Of a DNA stretch of 64,000 nucleotides, positions 55,751-64,000 are shown one piece after another. The stretch comes from Aurelia coerulea (lineage: Eukaryota; Cnidaria; Scyphozoa; Semaeostomeae; Ulmaridae). The DNA lies in NCBI GenBank assembly GCA_039566865.1, contig CM076960.1, positions 18,334,501 through 18,398,500 on the forward strand. Reading direction: 5' to 3'. Made by a program: the position numbers and the translations under genes. The notes beneath the pieces are model-generated. The model was not told the DNA's origin and made no database searches. It saw nothing but the letters and a program-made list of their open reading frames with translations. Numbering within the stretch: position 1 is the first letter of the stretch; every line of letters starts with the position of its first letter.

Positions 55751-56828
55751 GTTAGCATCTCGGGGCTAGCATCTATGCTCACAGTATCGTAGGCAGTGCC
55801 TTTTTCCTGATTATCATTATTATTACAACCTGAATTTACGTTGCGTATGTAACGTATTCCTCCTGATTTTCTCAAACCACTAATGCGTAGTCAAAAAAAG
55901 AGCAATTGTACTCATACAGCATGGCTGTGTCTTTCAAAAAACAGGTTTCTATTTAGACTTATCCTTTGAAAGCCACATCATTGGTTAATTTAAGATTTTT
56001 GTTTATCCGTCTCACCCAAGACGCGCAGAATTGGCGTAAGAACAGCTCACAGTCACATGGTTGGTCTTAAAACGAAGATTCTGATCTGATTAAGGCTTTG
56101 CTTTGCATTTTAATGTCTGGGTCTAGTTAAATCAGTTCTTACTCAGACATAAAGAAACCTTCCGGCTGCTGAGCATAGGCACCAAATCTCGATTTGCTGG
56201 CAATTTAGACAAATATACACGATCTGAACCAACAACAAAAGCTTCATAAGGCCCATTTTGCCCCAGAGACAAGAAAGCTTCTTCATATGCTGAACACAGG
56301 TCCGAAGATTTGATTTGCTGAGAAAGTACAAAAATTCCCCCGATCTGGACCAATCACATTACGTAAACAATTCATCAAATGTATAAACAAACCCAAATTT
56401 AGGCCCCCTTTTCTACCTTTTTCTGTATGCTCAGACAAGAATTTAGAATACAAGCTACATCCTACTATACTTTGTACAAGAACATTATGCTAAGAAAACA
56501 ACAAGGGAAAACAAAACAAAAACATAGACAAACAACGTTTTCTTTTTTTACCACCAGAGAGCATTTGTATCTGTCTCCCTGGCCTCAAAATGATTAGATT
56601 TTTCAAAGGTCTGAAGAAAGGCCTAAATAGACTACTGAAAAAAGCAAGAGAATAGAGTTTTGAAGTATTTATAGACAAATATAGAATCTCACTAGGTTTG
56701 ACATGAAAAGACACGTTTTAGACCTTTTCTTCCTAACTTTTGCTTGAAAACCTTTTCAACTTATGTTGTATAACTTATGTTCAGATTTTGAGCTAAATTA
56801 ACTACCAAGGTGTTGCTGTCCAAGTACG
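55751..56828. other. intergenic stretch with a 113 bp-period direct repeat
   Basis: Segments 56176-56238 and 56289-56350 share gctga(g/a)ca(t/c)agg, gatttgctg and cgatctg(a/g)acc. The minus-strand frame at 56132-56353 spans both copies, has no known domain and is not called a gene. Nothing else recognised. Confidence 0.4.
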
Positions 56829-56915
56829 CGAAAAATGTCATGTTTTCAAGTCCTCGTGATGGGTGATTACAGGCAATCAAATGTGCGTACATTTTTTGGA
56901 CATCCAGGAGTTGAT
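56829..56915. repeat. left copy of an exact 87 bp direct repeat
   Basis: From cgaaaaatgtcatgttttca to acatccaggagttgat this is identical, base for base, to 57433-57519. The two copies directly abut the two ends of the Mutator-like element at 56916-57432. Confidence 0.95.
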
Positions 56916-57432
56916 AGCATAGGTTCCAAGTCTTTAAAAAGGCCTGTGTAAAATTGAGTGACCTATTTCTTTGAACTAAATGACTTCAAAGAAACTTTAG
57001 CTATTTCTCTATAATTCTACCGTTGGACCTTTCTGAAATCTTCAATATTTCAGAATTAGAGTGTTTTTCTTCTTTAGAATTCAAGAAAAATTTTCAAAAA
57101 AACTTAAAATCATCGTAATTTCTGAACTGTTTGACGCAACATGAAATAGTTTCGAAGAAAACCATGGTTTATGAATGCCTACAATATGGTATCAAGCAAA
57201 AGTGTATCACTCTTCTGGTTTATGATTTAGAAATTTGCTCACGTCACATCCTCAAATGAGTTGAAATGCAAGATACGCTGTAATTTCGAAAAATATTCAA
57301 AACTCCTAGAAAGTCCAACGGTAGAATTATAGATAAGTATCTTTTTCTTTCAAGCCATTCAATCAGAAGAAATAGATCATAGAATTTTACACCGACCTTC
57401 TTACGCCGCGTTAAAGATTTGGAACCTATGCT
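56916..57432. mobile_element. Mutator-like foldback MITE, copy 4, flanked by 87 bp repeats
   Basis: Ends AGCATAGGTTCC..GGAACCTATGCT, arms as in the other copies (tccaacggtagaattata and complement) but in inverse orientation relative to copies 1-3. No 9 bp duplication is present; the flanks are instead the exact 87 bp direct repeat. Confidence 0.92.
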
Positions 57433-57519
57433 CGAAAAATGTCATGTTTTCAAGTCCTCGTGATGGGTGATTACAGGCAATCAAATGTGCGTACATTTTT
57501 TGGACATCCAGGAGTTGAT
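57433..57519. repeat. right copy of an exact 87 bp direct repeat
   Basis: Identical to 56829-56915. After it the sequence continues ctcacgtcaccaacatgtta, which is absent after the left copy. Confidence 0.95.
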
Positions 57520-58030
57520 CTCACGTCACCAACATGTTACCCCCGTCGGTTTATTACCACGATATTATCATTACGATCCGTATCTTTTATTTCTTTATAT
57601 TTCAATATTTTATGTTTTCATACTAAACCATATTTTAGCAATATCATATCTTGGTTTTCTTACTTCGCGTAAACAAGATCAACGATTTATTGTTCGAACA
57701 AAAAATCTCGATTTGGGTGTATCGAATTTTTTGCTATCTCTTTCTATATTGATAAGTAAACTCTTTGAGCTGTGTTTTGTCCATTCCGGTTACTCGAGAT
57801 TATTTGGCATCAAAGAAACAGTTACTGATAGAAAAGGGGATTATGTTGATTCAATTAATCTCGATTCTCCTTCAAGGCGAACACTGTTCGATAGATAGAA
57901 GTACGGTGAGCCTGAGCGAATCTACCCTTAATTACTGTATTGTTCGGGATGTCCCTATTTCACCACAAATTTCACGCGAGGTACACCTTTGTGTGCACCA
58001 AACATAAAGCCTTTGGAATCAAAGATGCTT
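57520..58030. other. intergenic stretch, nothing recognised
   Basis: Frames of 77 and 143 codons start inside the 87 bp repeat and continue here. They are AT-rich, hydrophobic by composition, and show no known domain. Confidence 0.35.
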
Positions 58031-58038
58031 GTTGCACG

Positions 58039-58431
58039 CCCGGGGGGTCTACTTAATACTATGACCACCCGGGGATGTGCCTGCCAATAGGGTGTCATTT
58101 CCGGCTGAAAATTCCGGGACAGGATTATACCTTTTGCACCTTTATTCCGGGACCGGTGTGTCCTTTAGAGCTACTTTTTCCAGGACAGATCAGATCATCA
58201 CTTAGAGAGATACTCCAATTCATGAACTTATTAAAATGAAATATTAGTAGCGTTAGCAATTAGCGAAAAGCACTTTTAGTAATATCATTTTAAAAAGAAC
58301 CATCAGTTTTCCCGATCTTATTCCAGGACAGGTATTATGTTTTCAGAATTTTTTTCCAGGACAGGGTCATAAAATTTTGTCCTGGCAGGCACATCCCCGT
58401 TGTTTTTCTCCAAGGTAGACCCCCTCCCGGG
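58039..58431. mobile_element. hAT-like poly-G foldback MITE, copy D
   Basis: CCCGGGGGGTCTAC ... GTAGACCCCCTCCCGGG, with a perfect 8 bp duplication GTTGCACG (58031-58038 and 58432-58439). The arms include ggggatgtgcctgcc. The interior iterates (t)tccgggaca / ccaggacag words. Confidence 0.93.
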
Positions 58432-58524
58432 GTTGCACGAGACAGTTTTCCTCAACTACCATACCAAAGCCAGTGCATTATCATTATTTCTTGGAATTTA
58501 GGCCCCGTTCACATGGGAACGCGA

Positions 58525-58816
58525 CCCAGGGGGGGGGGGTGGACTTAACTTTCAATTGTACGGGGGTGTGCACTCCAAGAAAATTTTTTTTCACCCAGCG
58601 TTAGAAATTTTCCCTCGAAATGATAGCCGGCTTTAGAAAAAATCGGCGAAAAGCACACCCCAAAACGTAAAAATTCGTCAAAAACAATGAAATAATACTT
58701 TTGACAACCAGCTTTTGAAACCCGGCGTCAGAAAAAATAGGCGAAAACGATACCCGGAAAGGAGTGCACATCCCGTCAGCAAATATACTAAGTACCCCCC
58801 TTCCCCCCCCCGGGGG
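58525..58816. mobile_element. hAT-like poly-G foldback MITE, copy E
   Basis: CCCAGGGGGGGGGG ... CCCCCCCCCGGGGG, flanks GAACGCGA and GAACGCAA (7 of 8). Inside, a gtgtgcactcc word on the left is answered by ggagtgcac on the right, and cgtcagaaaaaatcggcgaaaa-like words repeat. Confidence 0.82.
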
Positions 58817-58978
58817 GAACGCAATCATTCCATTCCATTCCATCTTTTCTCCTGTTTCTGGAACGCAAATGTGGCCTGTTCGTATCGGTTTTTGTTTCTG
58901 TTCACACGAGAACGCAATCGTTCCGTTCCAAAGTTGTTTCTTCAGTTCTTTTCATTCCTTCTGGCAACAACAACGTGT

Positions 58979-59200
58979 TGTGGCGCAGTGGTGTTGTGGC
59001 GCAGTGGTGTAATCCTCCGACTTTGCAGCCAGAACAGTCAGGCGGAGTGGGTTCGATACCCGGTAGGACCCCATCACTGGAGCGTCATGACAGGGGTCGC
59101 GGACTCGATTAGGTCTGCTCTATTTCTGCGATCCCAGCGCTTGGCGCTGAAAAACGCAACTTCACCTTCACTTCACTTCAACAACACCCACTTATGCGCT
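58979..59200 (+). mobile_element. tRNA-derived SINE
   Basis: An A box, tggcgcagtgg, appears twice (58981 and 58997, a 16 bp duplication) and a B box, ggttcgatacc, is at 59050-59060. A tRNA-unrelated body (ggagcgtcatgacaggggtc...) follows and ends in a (cttca)n-like tail near 59165-59190. This is the layout of a tRNA SINE transcribed by RNA polymerase III. Confidence 0.75.
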
Positions 59201-59855
59201 TAGGATAAAAATCTTATCGTTCCGTTTTTGGACAAGTTCTACACCTCATGGCCTGTTCACACGGGAACGGAACGGAACGGAACGATTGCACACAGCAACA
59301 GCAACAACAACATCACAGATGTATTCGTATCCAAGCAAAAAACAACAACTCTTTCTTAACAACCAATTCTTGACTTCACTAGAAAGGCAAAGGAACGCCT
59401 GTGAATTAATAACATATGAACATCATGCTCTCTTTGTGTACTTCTTAAACTCCAGATATGAAGCCTGGGAACTAGACAGCTGACGTGACGTAACGGTGTA
59501 ACAATACAGGGGGTTGTGAGGCACCAAAAAAAGAACTGTTAGCGTTATATCATTATAATTTGTGTGTTATTGTTCTCGATTTTTACCCCCGGAATGAAAA
59601 TGCATTTAAGTGATATGAGAAAAATTTGTTCTTTATGAACTGTTTTGAGTGGAAGAGTCGAACCCAGAAGCCTGCGTCATAAGGACTTAATGCGTAGAGG
59701 AGACCTTGCACGATTTAGAGGATTTTAAAGTTCTGATTGCATTTGTTTAAACTGAAAAGATCTGCAGGAACTAACGAAATCCTGTAGGATTAAAGAGCGT
59801 TCTGCAACTCTTGAGTTTGTGTGATCAAGACAACAGGATTCTGCAGAAGAAGAAC

Positions 59856-62372
59856 ATGGCAGAAAGTGGCATTGAAGTAACAAATGCTTGTTTGCAAGGT
59901 ATTTTCTTCATACTTTTGATTTGTTACCAATCATTTGCTGATCACATTCCTTGATTAAAGTCAGTCTGTCACGCATCTGATTGGGTGATAAGGACAATAC
60001 AAAGAATTGGAGAATTGAATGGCTGCTGATCCTAATGGATTTCTATGGCCGTAGAAACTGATAACGATCAGCCTTCCTTTATTCGAATACACAGATTCAT
60101 AAAGACATCTGCTGTGTTGAGCTCTTACTTTGTTGCAGCCAATCAGATACATACGCGACAGGCGTGCCTTTAATCTACTGTCACTTTGCTGACATAATCA
60201 ATTAAAATATACAAACTCAACAAGTACATCTACTGTGCCTATCATGGCGGGAATAGACACTTGGTCATCGGAGTTGAAAGGCACTTACAATTCAAAAATT
60301 ACAATATACTGAAAGAAAGAACAACAAACTAAAAGAAAAAGTTAATGTCTGTCTCACATTTGATGTCAGGCAATGAAATCAAACATTTTATAATTTGGGA
60401 GAAAATAGATGCAAGGCAGTTAGCAGTTTAAAATCATCTATATGAACTGTACTACAAAGTGAGAGCGTAGGCCATAGCAGTTCAGCAATGTTCAATTGGA
60501 TTTTTGAAATATTCCAGGAAGTTTTTACCTCAAAACACGTTGAGTGCAATGTATAGGGGTATCGTCGAGCCCCATTTTCGGTTCTGTTGTTCGGTGTGGG
60601 GGTGCTGTGGGGTGACTAAACTGCAAACCCTGCAGAAGCTGCAAAATCTAGCAGCTAGGATAGTAACTAAAAGTCGATTTGATACGCCTGCTATGGCATT
60701 AATTCGCAGTTTAAATTGGCCTACTGTAAATGATATTATTAGAAGCGAAACAGCTACCACAGTGTAGAAGTCACCAAATGGTCTGGTTCCGGAGTACCTT
60801 TCAGATTTGTTCGAAAAAAATTCTTCTCGAAATGTCAGAAAACTGAGAAACACCGAAACTGATCTCTCATTACCATTACGAAAAACTAACAATGGGCAGA
60901 GGGTTATATCTTTTCGTGGACCTAAGCTTTGGAATCACCTTGAACCTGATGCTAAACAGGCACCCTCCCTTGCCACCTTTAAGAGAAGAATCAAAAACTT
61001 GCCATGACGAGAATTCTTATTTTGTTAATTATTATGTAGTGATCTTTTTAATTAGTAAATGTTTTGCCACGGCCCCCTGAAAAGCAGTTCTTATGGACTG
61101 ACGGGGCTACCGTGCCTAAATAAATAAAAATGAAATGAAATGAAATGAATGTAATTTGCACTACAAAGCGAGACCGTAACAGTTCAGCAATGTAATGTTT
61201 CTTCAAAAATGTCCATATCTCTACTGTTTTTCTTGCATTCATTCTTCAGATGATAAAGCGTCAAGCAAAGGTGCACACACTGATATGGTTATGACTTGGT
61301 AAGTGCTTTATTATTTGTTTGTAACTTGTGACCCATAAAGGAGGTGTCTCCACATTTGCCCACTTGTACCCCTGCGAATCATCCACCGATTATGCTACTT
61401 ACTACATAGAGTGTGGCGAAACAAACTACCTTGTGCGTAAAGCTTGGATCAAAGTTAGAAATTTATTAGAAATGCGACGGAAAATAGCTTGACCTTCATT
61501 TTATGTTCAATTTGAAACTTTGCTAGCACCCTCAAAGATTTTTCGATGGAATCAAAGAATTTTGAATGTTAGTTTCTAAAGACAATTTGTTTAATAGCAT
61601 TTGTTGAATTTATTTGCATGCAAAAACATGTGGAAACTCTGTCTAGTGAAGCTATGTCTTTACATTTTTCGCTCTTGCAGCTGAATTTAGTTTGCTAATC
61701 GATGTTTAAGAAGGGGACGAACCACGTATTTTTTTATAAGGAACTTCCATAAGAAACTAAACTCTCAGATCACCAAAAATTAAGAAACTCCAGAACTGGG
61801 AAATATAAGTTAAGAAACTATTCATTTTGATAAAGGACGTCCTTAACATGTTTGGCGGACTATGGCGTCGCGTTCGGCCGCCAGATCGTAGTGAACTGGG
61901 TTTTGTCTTGCAGCCAGTGGTCTGACTTGGGTCGTAGCCTTTCCCCCGTCGGGATCTGTCACTTGGTGTATTGGTCGGAGACTTTGTTTTCATTTGTTTC
62001 CTTAAAATTTTCACGAGGGCATAGGTAGTGAACATAAAGATTGTTATGGAACCTCTAACAAACTCGTAAGAAATTCTGAGTACTGAAAATCGAATAATTT
62101 GAAGAAACTTTCAGTACTGGGCCAAATTCTCAGTTTCTTATAAAAAAGAGTACATGTACCTATCTGACATAACTTGTGTGTATAGTGCCTGTTGCAAGGC
62201 AAAGGTGTATTTTATTCATATAAGATTTTTTCTGCATTTTTAATGTAACAGGACACACAGTGATAACAACAGTGTTTTAATTGTCGAAGTATTTATCCTG
62301 CATAAATACTCGTCCTATTATTGTTATATGTTAAAGAGTTTCCCAACTGTCCTTTGTGTGATCGCTATCTAA
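59856..62372 (+). CDS. tentative three-exon gene, about 70 residues, function unknown
   Basis: Exon 1 is 59856-59898 (AACATGGCAGAAAG start, donor GCAAG|GTATTT); exon 2 is 61250-61298 (acceptor TTCTTCAG|ATG, donor ACTTG|GTAAGT); exon 3 starts at 62252 (acceptor TGTAACAG|GAC). Frames agree: MAESGIEVTNACLQ, then DDKASSKGAHTDMVMTW, then THSDNNSVLIVE. Reading on gives a stop at 62370-62372, but exon 3 might end earlier. The W..SDNN..LI pattern is faintly like Myb/SANT-type domains; that is weak. A LINE fragment lies in intron 1 and a MITE in intron 2. Based on splice signals only. Confidence 0.33.
60490..61150 (+). mobile_element. CR1/L2-like LINE 3' end, one nonsense codon
   Basis: The frame from about 60504 to 61007 has the last part of a reverse transcriptase ORF: MYRGIVEPHFRFCCSVWG, then KLQNLAARIVTKS, and at the end ISFRGPKLWNHLEP. 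A single in-frame TAG at 60765-60767 falls where related LINEs have Tyr (TVYK). After the stop come the 3' end (cacggccc ... gggctaccgtg) and an (atgaa)n tail at about 61128-61149. 5' truncated. It lies in intron 1 of the tentative gene above. Confidence 0.88.
61722..62157. mobile_element. TA-flanked MITE, AAGAAACT family, copy C
   Basis: Left (cc)acgtatttttttataagg; right tttcttataaaaaagagtac-atgta. Internal aagaaact/agtactg words, and ttttcacgagggcataggta as in copy A (10090-10361). Confidence 0.65.
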
Positions 62373-63000
62373 AATGTATTGTAACTACATTGCAACTATT
62401 TCGTAAAGTCAGCAACCTCGTGTCCTTATCGGTGACATCAAAAAGGGGGTGAAGATTTTAATCTTCTCTTTAAACCAATAATCATGAAGAGTCTTTTAAA
62501 GTAGAGTCCTTCTGTAAAGACGAGAAGCACTTCGATTAAAGAGATTTACAAATAACCAGATTGTTTGCCGTCCAAAAGAAACAACCGTCCTTTTATGACA
62601 CTTAACTTTAAATAGGTTGTTTACACTTCTCCACCTGTTGTGGTATGCTAAGTAACATAAAATCTTTTCATAATATTTAGACACTTGTGTAAACAAATAA
62701 GTAACCGAAGGATTAAAAACAATCGAAAACTTTAAATACTTTATCAGACCATTTCGGATCCTGACTACCGGTGTTTCCCACAAGAGATTCTCAGTCTCGG
62801 AAGTTATTTTATTGACTCACCTTGATGGATCTAATTGTAATAAGTTGTCTGTTATTAATAATTTGTTGACAGTAGATGTTAGAAAAGATTGTAGGCCTAC
62901 ATTCTGTAAATATGAATGGTTGTCAAAACAGTGGGAACTCTCTTCGCTTTGAGTTTCCTCCAAAATAACGAAGAAGTTTAGCATCAAATAGAATACACAG
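62373..63000. other. intergenic stretch, nothing recognised
   Basis: AT-rich, no supported feature; a minus-strand frame at 62496-62783 has no known domain. Confidence 0.35.
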
Positions 63001-63007
63001 CACAGTC

Positions 63008-63424
63008 CAAGGGCGCCTACCTTGTAGGAAGTGTGTTTATTCCTGGTACTGTACCCTTGGTAATTGGTGTCCTGTAACCCAGTCCTGTTAATCAGCGTAT
63101 ATCATACGTTTTTCTAGTTACAGGGATTTTCCAATTCTAATGTCTGTTAGTGTTGACCAATCAAATATCACGCCGTCTGATTCCCTGTGGCCAACTTGTA
63201 TAACAGTTGATATCGTATTACATCAACACCAGAATTTGAAACCACAAAGTTATTCATACGTCATCTCGACCTTGAGAGGAGAGGATGGGTCACGTTACGG
63301 TTCTGGGACACTCTCTGTATGGGTCACGTTACGGTTCTGGGACACTCTCTGTACTGGGTCACAGGACACCAATTACTCTACAGTACTGGGAATAAACACA
63401 CTTCCTACAAGGTAGGCACCCTTG
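63008..63424. mobile_element. CAAGGGCGCC MITE with 7 bp target duplication, copy 2
   Basis: CAAGGGCGCCTACCTTGTAGG ... CCTACAAGGTAGGCACCCTTG; a perfect 7 bp duplication CACAGTC at 63001-63007 and 63425-63431. The interior matches 12034-12437 in reverse orientation and contains a 34 bp direct duplication (gggtcacgttacggttctgg...) at 63287 and 63321. The open frame across it is not a gene. Confidence 0.92.
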
Positions 63425-63470
63425 CACAGTCCTGGAAGTTTTGTAAAGGGTTTGTGCAGTGCAAGGTGCT

Positions 63471-63535
63471 TGCATTTGCAAAGAGCAAAAGGATCTAAAA
63501 ATATCCCATTCAAGTCAACGTTGCAAGATGTTTTC
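63471..63535. repeat. short dispersed repeat (third copy)
   Basis: tgcatttgcaaagagcaaaa, then atatcccattcaagtcaacgttgca, related to 4583-4680 and 41795-41885. Confidence 0.5.
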
Positions 63536-63552
63536 TTTGTTCTAGTCATAGA

Positions 63553-64000
63553 AGCATAGGTTCCAAATCTTTAAAAAGGCTGGTGTAAAATTCAGTGACC
63601 TATTTCTTTGAACTGAATGACTTCAAAGAAACTTAAGCTATTTCTCTATAATTCTACCGTTGGACTTTTCTGAAATCTTCAATATTTTCAGAATTAGAGT
63701 GTTTTTTTACTTTTTGAAGAATTCAAGAAAAATTTTCAAAAAAACTTAAAACCATTGTAATTTCTAAATTGTTTGAAGCAACATGAAATAATTTCGAAGA
63801 AAACCATAGTTTATGGATGTCTACAATATGGTATCAAGCAAAAGTCTGTCACTTTTCTGGTTTATGATTTAGAAATTTGATGACGTCACACCCTCAAATG
63901 AGTTCAAATGTAACATATGCCAAAATTTTGAAAAGTATTCAAAAATTCTGAATAGTCCAACGGTAGAATTAAAGATAAGTGACTAAAGTTTGTTTCAAGC
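63553..64000. mobile_element. Mutator-like foldback MITE, copy 5 (cut by window end)
   Basis: Starts AGCATAGGTTCCAAATCTTT and follows the orientation of copy 4 (ctttaaaaaggctggtgtaaaa). The right arm begins (gtccaacggtagaatta) but the window ends before the terminus. Confidence 0.9.

Larger units (their letters stand above)
58500..59290. repeat. host repeat with ttcacacgggaacg words
   Basis: The word gttcaca(t/c)g(g/a)gaacg occurs at about 58508, 58900 and 59249, followed by cgttccg/cggaacg strings. Poly-G copy E and the SINE below lie within it. Boundaries are not resolved. Confidence 0.4.

Noticed and set aside
56132..56353. 73-codon minus-strand frame spanning two related segments
   Set aside because: Explained by the 113 bp-period direct repeat; no domain or splice evidence.
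57439..57898. Two overlapping frames of 77 and 143 codons
   Set aside because: AT-rich hydrophobic composition, start lies within the 87 bp repeat, no domain, no splice support.
63140..63415. 91-codon frame
   Set aside because: Lies wholly within the 7 bp-target MITE and includes its 34 bp direct duplication.

Overview
The window looks like nuclear DNA of an invertebrate animal. It has spliced genes with GT-AG introns, a 14-3-3 protein, a transgelin/calponin-like muscle protein, a KLHL2/KLHL3-type Kelch protein, CR1/L2-like LINE tails and a very dense population of foldback (palindromic) non-autonomous DNA transposons. Several repeat types, such as foldbacks with poly-G ends and LINE ends in a cacggccc...gggctaccgtg context, remind me of cnidarian genomes. 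That is an impression, not proof; no species can be named from the sequence.

Layout. 1-416 (+) is the last coding exon of a 14-3-3 gene entering from the left, followed by its 3'UTR. 2.4-15.5 kb has no convincing gene and is packed with foldback elements, two mirrored minisatellites and a small segmental duplication. 16134-19901 (-) is a complete two-exon transgelin/calponin-like gene of 204 codons, with a 3.2 kb intron carrying a LINE tail and microsatellites. 20-26.5 kb is repeats. 26616-27949 (+) is an unrecognised two-exon gene (172 codons). 28-33 kb is repeats. 34802-39373 (+) is a complete four-coding-exon BTB-BACK-Kelch gene (599 codons), the orthologue type of KLHL2/KLHL3/Drosophila kelch. 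39.4-50 kb is repeats, including a nested set of three elements. 50057-53925 (-) is a long disordered Arg/Ser-rich protein with recurring short motifs and one reading-frame break. 54-64 kb is repeats plus a tentative three-exon gene at 59856-62372 (+).

The genes share no obvious pathway and look like an ordinary animal gene neighbourhood. The more unusual content is the transposon landscape. Exact boundaries can be fixed by target-site duplications (TSDs) for many elements: TA (mariner-like), TTAA, 7 bp (two families), 8 bp (hAT-like, including five poly-G foldbacks) and 9 bp (Mutator-like). A repeated theme is that each foldback family fills its interior with copies, in both orientations, of a short word that is also at its own end. 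One Mutator-like copy is flanked not by 9 bp but by an exact 87 bp direct repeat. In the KLHL gene, the last coding codons plus the stop are tandemly duplicated in the 3' region, with mostly third-position differences.
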